A stretch of DNA of 64,000 nt from Syntrophaceae bacterium (GCA_013177795.1 JABLXY010000001.1:962915-1026914); one strand, 5' to 3'. Positions 8,225-16,764 are shown, numbered from the stretch's first letter. Numbers and translations are program-made. Notes: a model not told the origin generated them from the letters alone.

Positions 8225-8776
8225 GTGCAGAAGATCATGGTCATTTCCGACACCCACGACGATCGCGACGCAATGCGGGGCATCCTGCGATACCTGAGAC
8301 AGGTACACGTGGATCGAATCATCCACCTCGGGGACTACTACGACGACGCCGACGTTCTGGAGCAGGCGGGCTATCCTCTCACGCGCGTCCCGGGCACCTG
8401 GGACACCGCTGATTACCCCGACCCCGGGGTGAGCAACCGCAAGTTCATCGAGGTTGCCGGCTGGCGGATCTTTCTCACCCACACGCCCGAGTCGCACTAC
8501 AACGACCTGGCCGACGACATCAGGCCCGAGTCCGTCCTGGGCGGCGGGAAGGCCGACGTCTTCCTCTTCGGTCACACCCACATCACCGAGATCCGGCGCC
8601 GCAACGGCACCATCTGCATCAACCCCGGCCACATGAGCAGCGACGAGAGCCGGGGCTGTCCCCTGACGTTTGCCCTTCTGGAGATCGACCCCGAACAGCT
8701 CACGGTGAGCATCCTGCAGCTCCCCGGTCCCCACCCGCGCATCCGGAAGAGCTACCGAAAGAGCGACCTGCGTTAG
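8225..8776 (+). CDS. Calcineurin-like phosphodiesterase (YfcE/MJ0936 type)
   Basis: I choose the GTG at 8225, which puts the first metal motif at residue 7 as in YfcE-type enzymes; in-frame codons upstream encode low-complexity Pro/Thr-rich sequence. Metal-binding motifs are in order: SDTHDD, HLGDYYDD, the normally GNxD segment as GTWD, HTP and GHTH near residue 125. The protein of 183 residues has the usual length for this two-metal phosphodiesterase family, which hydrolyses phosphodiester substrates in the cytosol. The Asn that normally precedes the metal-binding Asp appears as Thr, a notable substitution. Its stop overlaps the convergent gene's stop by 4 bp. Confidence 0.8.
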   Translation: MQKIMVISDTHDDRDAMRGILRYLRQVHVDRIIHLGDYYDDADVLEQAGYPLTRVPGTWDTADYPDPGVSNRKFIEVAGWRIFLTHTPESHYNDLADDIRPESVLGGGKADVFLFGHTHITEIRRRNGTICINPGHMSSDESRGCPLTFALLEIDPEQLTVSILQLPGPHPRIRKSYRKSDLR

Positions 8777-9561
8777 TTCTTAGGGCCCCCTGCGCCGGGA
8801 ACGATCCAGCCCCACTTCGCGAAGATCCGGCCTCCCTCCGGCGAGAGCAGGAAATCGGCGAACCTGCGCGCCCACGGTCCCTGCTTCCCCTTCTCGGTCA
8901 GGGCGATGCCGCAGTCGCGGTAAATCACGTAATCGGGCCCCATGGAGACCAGATCGGAGATTTTCGGATCGGCGACGTGCCAGATGTTCCAGATCAGCCA
9001 GGCGTCGATCTCGGGTTTCTCCAGCCAGGCCTTCTTGGCCTCGGCGCTGTTGGCGGCATGGATCACGATGTTCTTTCGAAAGGCCCGGACGGTCTCCATG
9101 TTTCCCTGCCGGCCCGCCACGTCCTCCCAGAGTGCCGTCTGCCCTGCGCCCTGGACAACGAGGACCTTCATGCCCGGCTTGAGCAGATCGGTGAAGTGGC
9201 GGATTGCCTTCGGATTCCCGGGCCGCACGAGGATGGCCGAAGGCCTCAGATAGAGCGGGGTGACCGTCGAGGCATCGAGCCGCCCCTCCATGAGGGAGAG
9301 GAAATCCGTCATCATGTACTCGGAGCCGCTGTAGATCAGGTCGGCATCGGCCTTCGCCTTCGACAGCCACTGGCCCGTCGGACCCGCCGTGACCTCGACG
9401 CGGATGTTGTTTGCCTTGCCGAAGACCTCGGCAGCCTCCTTCATGGCCGGCGCAGGTCCGCCCGGACCGTATAGATAGAGGACCTCCCCGGCCGCAGAGG
9501 GCATCGCCGGCATGACAAGCAGGCACAGGGAAACGGTGAGAACGATTGCACGAAAACGCAT
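8773..9561 (-). CDS. AcfC-like periplasmic substrate-binding protein
   Basis: The start at 9561 has AGGAGG upstream and opens a Sec signal (MRFRAIVLTVSLCLLVMPAM, then SAAGEV). The mature protein starts with the YLYGPGGPAPAMKEAA segment typical of accessory colonization factor AcfC and molybdate-type binding proteins, followed by GPTGQW and IYSGSEYMM. It is a type 2 periplasmic binding fold of about 240 residues. The ligand is probably a small anion or sulfonate, but this cannot be read from the sequence. No ABC permease or ATPase gene is adjacent, so it may serve a distant transporter or a sensor. Confidence 0.8.
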   Translation of the reverse strand: MRFRAIVLTVSLCLLVMPAMPSAAGEVLYLYGPGGPAPAMKEAAEVFGKANNIRVEVTAGPTGQWLSKAKADADLIYSGSEYMMTDFLSLMEGRLDASTVTPLYLRPSAILVRPGNPKAIRHFTDLLKPGMKVLVVQGAGQTALWEDVAGRQGNMETVRAFRKNIVIHAANSAEAKKAWLEKPEIDAWLIWNIWHVADPKISDLVSMGPDYVIYRDCGIALTEKGKQGPWARRFADFLLSPEGGRIFAKWGWIVPGAGGPKN

Positions 9562-9616
9562 GGCGGGCCTCCTTTCGTCGTCAGCAAAACGGTTTCGTGA
9601 GCTTCCAGTCCTTGCG

Positions 9617-9895
9617 TTACGCCCCGGGGTCGCGGTTCGGGCCGCAGAGGGCGTCGTTGGAGTCGATGCACTCACCCGGCGAGTTCATCCAGCGGTCTTT
9701 CCAGGCGCGGGTGTCGCGCTCCACGTCCCCCGTGAGGGGATTTCTGTAATCGTTTTCGTCCATGAGCGTCAGGCGCCGGTCCGTCTGGATTTCCTTGCGG
9801 GTACGGTCGCGGCGGGCCGCGATCCTGCGGCCGATGCGGTTCATGTCCACGAGCACCCAGCGGGCCGTGCCGGCCCGCCGGCCCTGACCCTTCAT
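9617..9895 (-). CDS. Small hypothetical protein upstream of the AcfC-like gene
   Basis: A 92-residue basic-then-acidic frame ends 55 bp before the AcfC-like start. The C-terminal half (LMDENDYRNPLTGDVERDTR, then WMNSPGECIDSNDALCG) looks like real protein with two Cys, while the N-terminal half is Arg-rich and may be non-coding. A shorter start at the internal Met of MDENDY is equally possible. I do not recognise a family. Confidence 0.4.
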   Translation of the reverse strand: MKGQGRRAGTARWVLVDMNRIGRRIAARRDRTRKEIQTDRRLTLMDENDYRNPLTGDVERDTRAWKDRWMNSPGECIDSNDALCGPNRDPGA

Positions 9896-10470
9896 CTCTC
9901 CCGCCGCCCGCCTGCGCGCGCATGGCCGTCGTGAGGTCGCAGGACCGGGACTCGCCGGGCTTCAACGAGCACCGCGTAGAGAAGCCCGCAGCAGCGCGCA
10001 GCGCCCCCGGCATCATCGGCGACGACGAAGCCCGCGTGGAAGGCCATGGACCGCAGACCCGCCCGCGCGACGGGTCGACCCGGCAGATCCAGCCTTTCAA
10101 CACAAGCACTGTGAAGGCGCTCTCCATCGGCTCGGCAACCCGGCGAAAGACGGCGGTTGATGGCACCCTTCGGCAGCTGCAATCGGGACGAGACGGAGAC
10201 CCGGGAAGAGCGGGACGAACGAAAAGGACACTGCCAGCCATGTGGAGCCCCTCCTTGTGCACATGGGACACCGAGAAACCGTTACGGGCAGGGCTCTTGG
10301 CTCATGCTCGCAAATGTTACCACAAAGGGCGGGCGAACACACGGGCCGAATGAACGGGGCGGCCTTCGCTTTATCGTTGACATTTCATCTGGATTTCTTT
10401 AGCCATTTCTCATGGGCACCGTGTTTTGTCCCGCGGTGCCGAATCCGGCCTGTCTCCACAGAGCGCACCC
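9896..10470. other. 575-bp stretch without a supportable gene
   Basis: Several overlapping open frames cross this region on both strands, but none has a family signature together with a plausible start. A minus-strand segment near 10190-10300 encodes a hydrophobic leader-like stretch that breaks frame before any domain appears. It may be a decayed exported protein. Confidence 0.4.
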
Positions 10471-11565
10471 ATGGGCACCGAGTCCCGACGCCGTTTTTTG
10501 AAGACGTGCCTCTGCCTCGCCCTGGCCGGGTGCGGCTATCCGATCTTCGCGCTTTGCCAGGGATGCAACGACGGGAAGCGGGCCCCGGGGCCCGGCCCGC
10601 GCGACCGCGGGGCGGCTGCCGCTTCCGCCGCCGGGGCGGATTTCGAGCCCGCCTACCTGGCACTGCACCGAAGCGGCGAACTGAAGAAGCGCGGCGAGGC
10701 CCTGTGGGCGAGGATGCGCCGGTGCGACCTCTGTCCCCGGGAATGCGGGGCGAAACGGCTCGAGGGGCAGAAGGGGGTTTGCGGATCGGACGCGAAGCTC
10801 TTCGTTTCCTCCCACCATGCCCATTTCGGCGAGGAGGCACCCCTCGTCGGCCGCTGGGGGTCGGGAACCGTCTTCCTGACGAACTGTGCGCTGCGCTGCG
10901 TCTTCTGCATCAACTGGGAGATCAGCCAGGGGGGCCGCGGCCGGGGCACGACCATCGACGAACTTGCGTCCATGATGCTCGCCCTCCAGGACGAGGGCTG
11001 CCACAACATCAACCTCGTCACCCCCACCCACTACTCGCCGCACATTCTTCTTGCCGCGGATCGCGCCGCCGCCGGGGGCCTTCGCCTACCTCTCGTCTGG
11101 AACACCTGCGGCTGGGAGAAACTGGAGATCCTCAAGACACTCGACGGCGTCGTCGACATCTATCTTCCCGACTTCAAGTACGCCGACGCCGCCATGGCCG
11201 AGAAATACTCCGCGGGCGCGGCCACCTACCCGGACATCACGAAGGCTGCGCTCATCGAGATGAACCGGCAGGTAGGCGTGGCCAAACCCGCGAAAGACGG
11301 CCTGCTCTACAGGGGCGTGATCATCCGCCATCTCGTCATGCCGAACCGCGTGGCGGGGACGAAACAGGTCGTCGAGTGGATCGCCGCCAACCTGCCGAAG
11401 GACACCTACGTCAACCTGATGTCCCAGTACACGCCGGCCTACAAGGCCCACGATTACCCGGAGATCGCGCGGCGCATCACCCGAGGGGAGTACGAGGAGG
11501 CCGTGGCCTGGGCCCGCGCCGCAGGGCTCACCAACCTCGAACTCCAGGGGATGCGTTTTCTGTAG
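10471..11565 (+). CDS. Radical SAM protein (PflX/COG1313 type) with a Tat-lipoprotein-like leader
   Basis: The core is a PflX-like radical SAM enzyme: an N-terminal Cys motif CDLCPREC with GVCG (residues 85-104), then the cluster motif CALRCVFC (Cys139, Cys143, Cys146) and the barrel that follows. These proteins resemble pyruvate formate-lyase activases and use SAM and a [4Fe-4S] cluster. What is odd is the leader: SRRRFLK (residues 5-11) is a near-perfect twin-arginine motif, followed by a hydrophobic stretch and LAGC, a lipobox with Cys21. Export of a radical SAM enzyme, which needs cytosolic SAM and electrons, would be very unusual. The alternative is a leader that is retained or not used. 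The start has only a weak ribosome site. Confidence 0.8.
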   Translation: MGTESRRRFLKTCLCLALAGCGYPIFALCQGCNDGKRAPGPGPRDRGAAAASAAGADFEPAYLALHRSGELKKRGEALWARMRRCDLCPRECGAKRLEGQKGVCGSDAKLFVSSHHAHFGEEAPLVGRWGSGTVFLTNCALRCVFCINWEISQGGRGRGTTIDELASMMLALQDEGCHNINLVTPTHYSPHILLAADRAAAGGLRLPLVWNTCGWEKLEILKTLDGVVDIYLPDFKYADAAMAEKYSAGAATYPDITKAALIEMNRQVGVAKPAKDGLLYRGVIIRHLVMPNRVAGTKQVVEWIAANLPKDTYVNLMSQYTPAYKAHDYPEIARRITRGEYEEAVAWARAAGLTNLELQGMRFL

Positions 11566-11631
11566 GCCGTTCCGCTGTCATCACAGGTAGCCGTCACGGA
11601 AGCGGCATCACCGGGCCGGAGGGATGAAGCC

Positions 11632-13521
11632 ATGAAGAAGATCGCAATCTGCTCGATGCTTGCCATGCTGCTCCTCGTGTGCGGCTGCGGGGCAGCCCTC
11701 GTTTTCGTGTCGGACCGCGACGGTCACGACCAGATCTACAGCATGGCCGACAACGGGTTCAATCAGCGAAACCTGTCCAACAACGACGCCTACGAGCATT
11801 CCCCGGACCTCTCCCCCGACGGCACGAAGATCGTCTTTTCGTCCTTCCGGAACCCACCCGGGGAGAACATCTACATCATGGATCTCGACGGGCGCAACGT
11901 CCGGCAGGTGACGACCGGCACCGGGCAGAGGGCCCGGCCGAGGTGGGCGCCCAACGGCCTCATCGCCTTCGCCTACCCCGCCTACACGGGAAAAGCCCGG
12001 ATCTGGACAATCCGCAGCGACGGGACCGGGCTTGCTGCCGTGACGAGTCCCGGTCCGGACGAGTCCGACGACAGCGGGCACGATTTCTACGATGCGGGCA
12101 GGATGATCGTCTTTTCGCGCTGGGACCGTGCGACGCAGAGACGCGATCTCTACGCGGTGAAATCCGACGGCACCAGGGCAGCGCAGCGGATCACGAACAC
12201 GCCCGACGTCAGCGAAGTGGACCCCGTGGTCTCCCACGACGGGCGCCTTCTGGCGTATCGCGCCTACTCCCACAGCGGGGGACGGGACTCGATCCGCATC
12301 GTCAGCACGGGAACCTGGGCCCCCGTCCGGGAGATCACGCTCCAGCCGCCCGCGGACATCAACATCTCGGGGCTGTCGTTCCGGGCCGACGACCAGGGGC
12401 TGTACGTCTCCGTCCAGGCATCCGGCATCCCCGGGACGGACATCGGCCGGAAGCAGGAAATCTTTTCGATCGGGCTCGACGGCCAAAACCAGCGGCGGCT
12501 GACGAACAACGAATGGAGGGACACGTCGCCCGCCGCCATCGCGCCGACACGGCAGGGCGGGATCATCCCCGTCCTGTTCGTCCACGGCCACAGCGGGGGA
12601 AAGGACGCGGCCTGGGAGAACCCCGGGAGTGCGGGGACGACGTCGTTCAAGGCCGCCCTGGAGGCGAACCCGACCCTGCCGATCCGGCCCGTCTACCTGT
12701 CGCTGCCCCTCCACGGGAGCAGCCACCCGGAGAATTTCGGGCGCAGTATCGCCGATGACGCCACGGACATCCTCGCCGCCATCGAGGGGGGCAACGATTC
12801 GAACGGGCGGCCGCAGACGGGGATCCTGAACGACCCGGCCTACGGGGGCGCGACGAAGGTGGCCCTCGTCGGCTACAGCCAGGGGGCGATCAGCAGCCGG
12901 TACTACCTGAAGAATCTCATGGGAAGCCGGAAAAACGGCGCCATCACGGTCTCCGAGTTCGTCGCCCTCGCCGCGCCGACCCACGGCGTCGGCGGCTCCC
13001 TGTCCTGCGGCAATGAAAACGAGCCGGACCGCTCGACGCGCCAGCTCTGCGGCGGGATGACGGCCACCGCGGTGAGCCAGTTGTTCCCCTGCGGTTCCTG
13101 CCCCTCTCCGCTCGCCCCCTTCACGACGAACTTGGCGGGAGACCAGTCCTTCCTGAACGACCTGAACGGGCACGACTTCCGGATGAACTGCAACGAGTCG
13201 GCCATTCCCGCCCCGGCGCTCGAAGCGCCCCGCAGCAGGCCGGGCGTGCCGGACGGTGTGCTGTACGTGAACCTCTACGCCGCGGGGAACGCGGATCTCG
13301 TCGTGGGCGGGCACACCCAGTCCCTCGACTGCCTCGGCCGCCGCCTGGCCCGCAATCACGCGCCGGACGTTTTCAACATGGAGATCACCGGCGTGCCGGC
13401 GGAAACCCACAGCAACTTCCCCCACCACTGGCCGACGATCTGTGTCACGCTCCAGACGATCGTCAACCATCAGGCCCCGGCGAGCCAGGCCGACGCCTGC
13501 CGGGGGCTGGCACAGCCCTGA
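11632..13521 (+). CDS. Lipoprotein fusing a PD40/TolB-like propeller to an alpha/beta-hydrolase lipase
   Basis: The 629-residue protein has a lipoprotein signal (MKKIAICSMLAMLLLVCGCG). Residues 25-300 carry TolB/PD40 propeller repeats (FVSDRDGHDQIYSM, HSPDLSPDGTKIVFSS, RLTNNEWRDTSPA). From about residue 305 an alpha/beta hydrolase begins (IIPVLFVHGHSGG, oxyanion region), with the nucleophile elbow GYSQG near residue 407 and a candidate catalytic His in the C-terminal THSNFPHH. Cys-rich loops after residue 450 suggest disulfides. It is probably an envelope-anchored lipase or esterase whose propeller binds substrate or partner. The gene starts 66 bp after the radical SAM gene on the same strand. 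Confidence 0.85.
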   Translation: MKKIAICSMLAMLLLVCGCGAALVFVSDRDGHDQIYSMADNGFNQRNLSNNDAYEHSPDLSPDGTKIVFSSFRNPPGENIYIMDLDGRNVRQVTTGTGQRARPRWAPNGLIAFAYPAYTGKARIWTIRSDGTGLAAVTSPGPDESDDSGHDFYDAGRMIVFSRWDRATQRRDLYAVKSDGTRAAQRITNTPDVSEVDPVVSHDGRLLAYRAYSHSGGRDSIRIVSTGTWAPVREITLQPPADINISGLSFRADDQGLYVSVQASGIPGTDIGRKQEIFSIGLDGQNQRRLTNNEWRDTSPAAIAPTRQGGIIPVLFVHGHSGGKDAAWENPGSAGTTSFKAALEANPTLPIRPVYLSLPLHGSSHPENFGRSIADDATDILAAIEGGNDSNGRPQTGILNDPAYGGATKVALVGYSQGAISSRYYLKNLMGSRKNGAITVSEFVALAAPTHGVGGSLSCGNENEPDRSTRQLCGGMTATAVSQLFPCGSCPSPLAPFTTNLAGDQSFLNDLNGHDFRMNCNESAIPAPALEAPRSRPGVPDGVLYVNLYAAGNADLVVGGHTQSLDCLGRRLARNHAPDVFNMEITGVPAETHSNFPHHWPTICVTLQTIVNHQAPASQADACRGLAQP

Positions 13522-13570
13522 CGGAGCGCACAGCCCCGCCATGGCACGCTGCCCCGGCCCTTGCAAAAAA

Positions 13571-13605
13571 AAGGGAGGCATCCGGCGGTGCCTCCCTTCG
13601 CTTTT
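13571..13605. terminator. Bidirectional Rho-independent terminator
   Basis: GGGAGGCA and TGCCTCCC form a perfect stem around an 8-base loop, with an A-run before it and TTCGCTTTT after it. It sits between the convergent lipase gene (plus) and the HMA gene (minus) and can serve both. Confidence 0.8.
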
Positions 13606-13671
13606 CCCTGCCGTGACGCCGGCGGCGTCAACCCGCCGGGTGCCGCGCCTTCAGGTGACCGGCATGAGATT

Positions 13672-13884
13672 TCAGTCCTGGGTTACCTTGTATCCCAGTT
13701 CTTCTATGGCACAGGTCAGATCGCTGTCGCAGACCTTGGGATTCTCCCATTCAACCCTGACCTTTTTCGTGGCGGGATCGATCTTGACATTCTTGACTCC
13801 TTCAAAGGAGTTGAGTTTCTTCATAATGATGTTCACGCAGGACTTGCAGTCCATGTCCTTCACACTGAATTCGATATTCTGCAT
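13672..13884 (-). CDS. Heavy-metal-associated (HMA) domain protein, CopZ/MerP-like
   Basis: The start at 13884 has a perfect AGGAGG seven bases upstream. The 70-residue protein is a single HMA ferredoxin-like fold with the metal motif MDCKSC near residue 11 (the usual form is GMxCxxC), then VKNVKIDPATKKVRVEW and the C-terminal IEELGYKV. Such proteins carry Cu(I), Hg(II) or other soft metals to P-type ATPases or regulators in the cytosol. Two further Cys (KVCDSDLTC) are unusual in the family and may add a second thiol pair. No ATPase is adjacent. Confidence 0.85.
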   Translation of the reverse strand: MQNIEFSVKDMDCKSCVNIIMKKLNSFEGVKNVKIDPATKKVRVEWENPKVCDSDLTCAIEELGYKVTQD

Positions 13885-13928
13885 CGTTCGCACCTCCTGA
13901 GATTTGATCATTTTCAGCACATGCAATC

Positions 13929-13956
13929 TTTATAACAAATATCCTGTAGATTGCAA
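13929..13956 (-). promoter_or_regulatory. Sigma70-type promoter of the HMA gene
   Basis: Read on the minus strand, TTGCAA (13951-13956) is followed after 16 bp by TATAAA (13929-13934). The -35 lies inside the palindrome GATTGCAATC (13949-13958), and a second GATTGCA follows the -10, so a metal-responsive regulator could bind here. The remaining plus-strand stretch to 14221 shows no gene. Confidence 0.6.
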
Positions 13957-14221
13957 TCATTCGAATCTGGATATCCGCTGAGAAAATGCAAAGCCGGACA
14001 CGAGGGGAAAGTGGGGACCCGAAGGCAAACGGCCCCTCGCAGGGCATCCCCGGCTGTTCCGGCACGGCCTGCAGGGACGTGCCGGGCCGACGCCTCCCCG
14101 CATTGCACGGGACCGACGGCCATCGGCAGCCCGGTGCGGCGGGCCCCTGTGTCCCTCTTGCCTTGTTGGTGATGGGCTGTTATGGTTGGTTCAGCGACGG
14201 CAAAAAGGCGTTGAACGGCCT

Positions 14222-15127
14222 ATGGTGATTCGTGCCCTCGAACTCTTCTGCGGTATCGGCGGTTTTGCGGCCGCCGCGGCGGGGACGAATCTCCGCATCG
14301 CGTGCGCCATCGACCAGAGCCCCGCAGCCCTCGAGGTCTATCGCCTGAATTTCCCCGGGCACGACGCCTGGCAGCTGAACCTGGAGAACGTGACGCTCGA
14401 GGAATTGCAGTCCGCCGAGGCCGATTTCTGGTGGCTCTCGCCGCCGTGCCAGCCCTACACGGTGCGAGGCGCCGGGCGCGACGCGGCGGACCCCCGTGCG
14501 CTGAGTTTCCGCCGGATTCTCGACGTGATGGCCCGGATGGGAGACGACGGGATGCCCCGGCACCTGGCGCTGGAAAACGTGGAGGGCTTCGCACGCTCGG
14601 AGATGAGAGCGAGGCTGGTCAGCCTTCTTTCGGCGCGGGGGTACTCGATTCAGGAGTGCATGCTCTGCCCGACGGAGCTGGGCGTGCCGATGCGCCGCCC
14701 GAGGTACTACTGCATGGCTTCCCGCGGGCCCCTGGAGCCGCCGACCCTCGTCGTGGACATGCCCCTGACCCCTCTCGGGGTCTACCTCAACGGCGACGGC
14801 GTCGACGGGCTCCTCCTGGCCGGCGACGTGGTGGAGAGATTCGGCAAGGGCTTCCGCATTCTCGACCCGAAGGACCCGCAGGCCTACACGACCTGCTTCA
14901 CCTCGGGGTACGGACGATCCCTCATGTACGCGGGCTCCTACCTGCGATGCGAGAGAGGCGTGCGGCGGTTCGCGCCGGAAGAGATTGCCCGGCTCCTGCA
15001 CTTCCCGGATGGGTTCCGTTTCCCGGACCGCATGACGCTGCGGAAGAAATGGCATCTCCTGGGCAACAGCCTCTCCGTCGCCGCCGTTCGCAAGGTCCTT
15101 GAAGCCTTCCCGGGGCTCGTGGCATGA
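14222..15127 (+). CDS. Bacterial Dnmt2/TRDMT1 homologue, probable tRNA cytosine-C5 methyltransferase
   Basis: The 301-residue protein carries the C5-methyltransferase motifs in order: LELFCGIGGF (I), SPPCQPYTVRG (IV, catalytic Cys), ENVEGF (VI), RRPRYYCMA (VIII) and GNSLSV (X). The target-recognition part has CFTSGYG, matching the CFTKGYG signature that marks Dnmt2, and the C-terminal RRFAPEEIARLLHFP aligns with the Dnmt2 RYFTPKEIANLLGFP. Dnmt2 proteins methylate C38 of tRNAs; a Geobacter homologue is reported to act on tRNA-Glu. There is no restriction enzyme beside it, which also argues against an R-M role. The ATG at 14222 is used; a TTG start 36 bp upstream is possible. Confidence 0.85.
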   Translation: MVIRALELFCGIGGFAAAAAGTNLRIACAIDQSPAALEVYRLNFPGHDAWQLNLENVTLEELQSAEADFWWLSPPCQPYTVRGAGRDAADPRALSFRRILDVMARMGDDGMPRHLALENVEGFARSEMRARLVSLLSARGYSIQECMLCPTELGVPMRRPRYYCMASRGPLEPPTLVVDMPLTPLGVYLNGDGVDGLLLAGDVVERFGKGFRILDPKDPQAYTTCFTSGYGRSLMYAGSYLRCERGVRRFAPEEIARLLHFPDGFRFPDRMTLRKKWHLLGNSLSVAAVRKVLEAFPGLVA

Positions 15128-15162
15128 CTCCCGAGACCGTACCCGATGACAGAGGTGTCTGC

Positions 15163-15531
15163 ATGAGAAACATCGCCGTGTGGTTCGAGATCCCCGTGAG
15201 GGACATGGAGCGGGCGAGGCTCTTCTACAGCAACGTCCTGGGCTACGACTTGCCCCTGCAGGACCTCGGGGGGGTCCTCATGGCCTTCTTCCCCATGGCG
15301 GGACACGGCAACAGCGGCGCCCTGGTCCGCGGCGACGGCTACGAGCCCAGCGCGCGGGGCACCGTCGTGTACCTCAACGCCGGCGAGGACCTCGCCGAAT
15401 CCCTCGAGCGGGTGGAACCGGCCGGAGGGAAGGTGATCGTATCCAAGACGAAGATCACCGACGAGTACGGCCACTTCGCCCTCTTCCAGGACACGGAAGG
15501 GAATCTCGTGGGGCTCCACTCGATGCGGTAA
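15163..15531 (+). CDS. VOC-family (glyoxalase/dioxygenase fold) protein
   Basis: The start at 15163 follows GAGGTG by six bases and gives 122 residues. Two beta-alpha-beta-beta-beta halves are visible: VWFEIPVRDMERARLFYSNV at the start and FALFQDTEGNLVGLHS at the end, the typical VOC layout. The first potential metal residue is Glu8 and the C-terminal one the Glu of DTEGN; the central His/Gln positions are unclear. It follows the Dnmt2 gene after 35 bp and is probably co-transcribed, but a functional link is not evident. Confidence 0.75.
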   Translation: MRNIAVWFEIPVRDMERARLFYSNVLGYDLPLQDLGGVLMAFFPMAGHGNSGALVRGDGYEPSARGTVVYLNAGEDLAESLERVEPAGGKVIVSKTKITDEYGHFALFQDTEGNLVGLHSMR

Positions 15532-15609
15532 AGCATACAGAGGGGCTCCCCCCGGGCGCTTCCGGGTCTTCCGGTCACGGCCCGGGGTTGCGCACCGTGC
15601 CGCCGACGA

Positions 15610-16101
15610 TCAATGCCCGTGGGCGGCCTCGGCCTCCTCGAACGTCTTGTGCACGGTCCCGGCAGGGTGCTCCGGCGGGGCGTAGATCACATAGACCTTC
15701 AGCGGCTTGTCCCCCACGTTGATGATGTTGTGCCAGAAGCCCGCCGGGATGAAGATCGCCCAGTCCTTCGAAACTCTCTTGTCGAAGGTCATCCTGTCCT
15801 TGGCGGGGCCCATCACGACGCGGGCCCTGCCCTGTTCGACACGGATGAACTGATCGCCCGCCTCGTGCACCTCGAGCCCGATTTCCCCCTTGGGCTTGAT
15901 GGACATGACCGTCATCTGCAGGTGCTTCCCCGTCCAATGGGCGGCCCGGAAGTTCACGTTCTTGACGGTCAGCTTGTCGATGTCGACGACCCACGGCTGG
16001 CCGCCGGCATCCCCGGTTCCCTCTTTCGCGCCTTCTGCAGCCGCGACAGGCACGGCGCAGAGCAAAAGAATCAAGACAACGAGTGCGGCTCTGTTCAACA
16101 T
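15610..16101 (-). CDS. Exported cupin-domain protein
   Basis: Two adjacent ATG codons (16104 and 16101) follow AGGAGG; the second has the better spacing. A Sec signal (LNRAALVVLILLLCAVPVAA) precedes a single cupin. Cupin motif 1 appears as IGLEVHEAGDQFIRVEQGRARV, where only one His is kept, and motif 2 as IFIPAGFWHNIINVGDKPLKV. The product is a small periplasmic beta-barrel that may bind a metal or a sugar. It ends in a His-rich AEAAHGH. It lies 180 bp downstream of the GYD gene on the same strand. Confidence 0.8.
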   Translation of the reverse strand: MLNRAALVVLILLLCAVPVAAAEGAKEGTGDAGGQPWVVDIDKLTVKNVNFRAAHWTGKHLQMTVMSIKPKGEIGLEVHEAGDQFIRVEQGRARVVMGPAKDRMTFDKRVSKDWAIFIPAGFWHNIINVGDKPLKVYVIYAPPEHPAGTVHKTFEEAEAAHGH

Positions 16102-16283
16102 CATCAACCTCCTTTGTTTTCCGGTTCTCGGGCGCGCTTGTCCCCAAACCCCGCGTGACGACCCCGTTTGGCAGGGCAGCGGACGCCAACGCACACATCA
16201 CGCCTGCCGCGCCGATCCTCGAACACTCACGGGTCGCGGCACGACCTCCGCAGGCAGGCCCATCCGGGACCGATTCCGGCCTT

Positions 16284-16577
16284 TTACAGGTTCTTGATCT
16301 CGGTGATCATGCGGTCGAACTGCTCGACGTCGACCACGGGCGACGTGGTGAAGGTGATCCCCGTCAGCATGTTGAGCGCGACGGATGCTGCCAGGGCCTT
16401 CTCCGTCGAGGGGAAATGCAGGGTGAAGACGAGATCGTGCTCGCCCAGCACGGCGTACATGGATATGACCTTCCCGCCGTGCTGCCCGATGATTTCGACC
16501 GCTTTCTTCGTTCGTTCCGGGGAAACGCCCTTCAGGGCCTCCGCGTTGTACTTCCCGAACATCATGAACACCGGCAT
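16284..16577 (-). CDS. GYD-domain protein
   Basis: This 97-residue protein matches the GYD family (PF08734-like): an N-terminal PVFMMFGKYNAEALKGVSPER, the core GGKVISMYAVLGEHDLVF with the GYD-equivalent GEHD, and LNMLTGITFTTSP. The fold is a ferredoxin-like ABM-type dimer. Function in the family is unknown. A strong promoter at 16736-16764 leaves a leader of about 150 nt before the start. Confidence 0.85.
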   Translation of the reverse strand: MPVFMMFGKYNAEALKGVSPERTKKAVEIIGQHGGKVISMYAVLGEHDLVFTLHFPSTEKALAASVALNMLTGITFTTSPVVDVEQFDRMITEIKNL

Positions 16578-16735
16578 GTGACTCCCTCCCTTGTGCAGAC
16601 GGAAACCGCCATCGTCATGGACCCGTTCCCCCGGAAAAGCCGGGCAACGGTGTGCCCGACTGTTTCAGGAGGATCGGGCCCAAACAGACCCCGCAGGCCG
16701 ACGGGCTGGACCAACACGCATGCTTCGTTTCTGCC

Positions 16736-16764
16736 ACTATAAGAAATGGGGCGGGACGTGTCAA
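16736..16764 (-). promoter_or_regulatory. Consensus sigma70 promoter of the GYD gene
   Basis: On the minus strand TTGACA (16759-16764) is followed after 17 bp by TATAGT (16736-16741). The transcript would start near 16729, giving a leader of about 150 nt with a CTGTTT/AAACAG stem. Confidence 0.75.

Noticed and set aside
9922..10353. A plus-strand open frame of 143 codons between the AcfC-like and radical SAM genes
   Set aside because: It has no ribosome site or domain and a composition like non-coding high-GC DNA.
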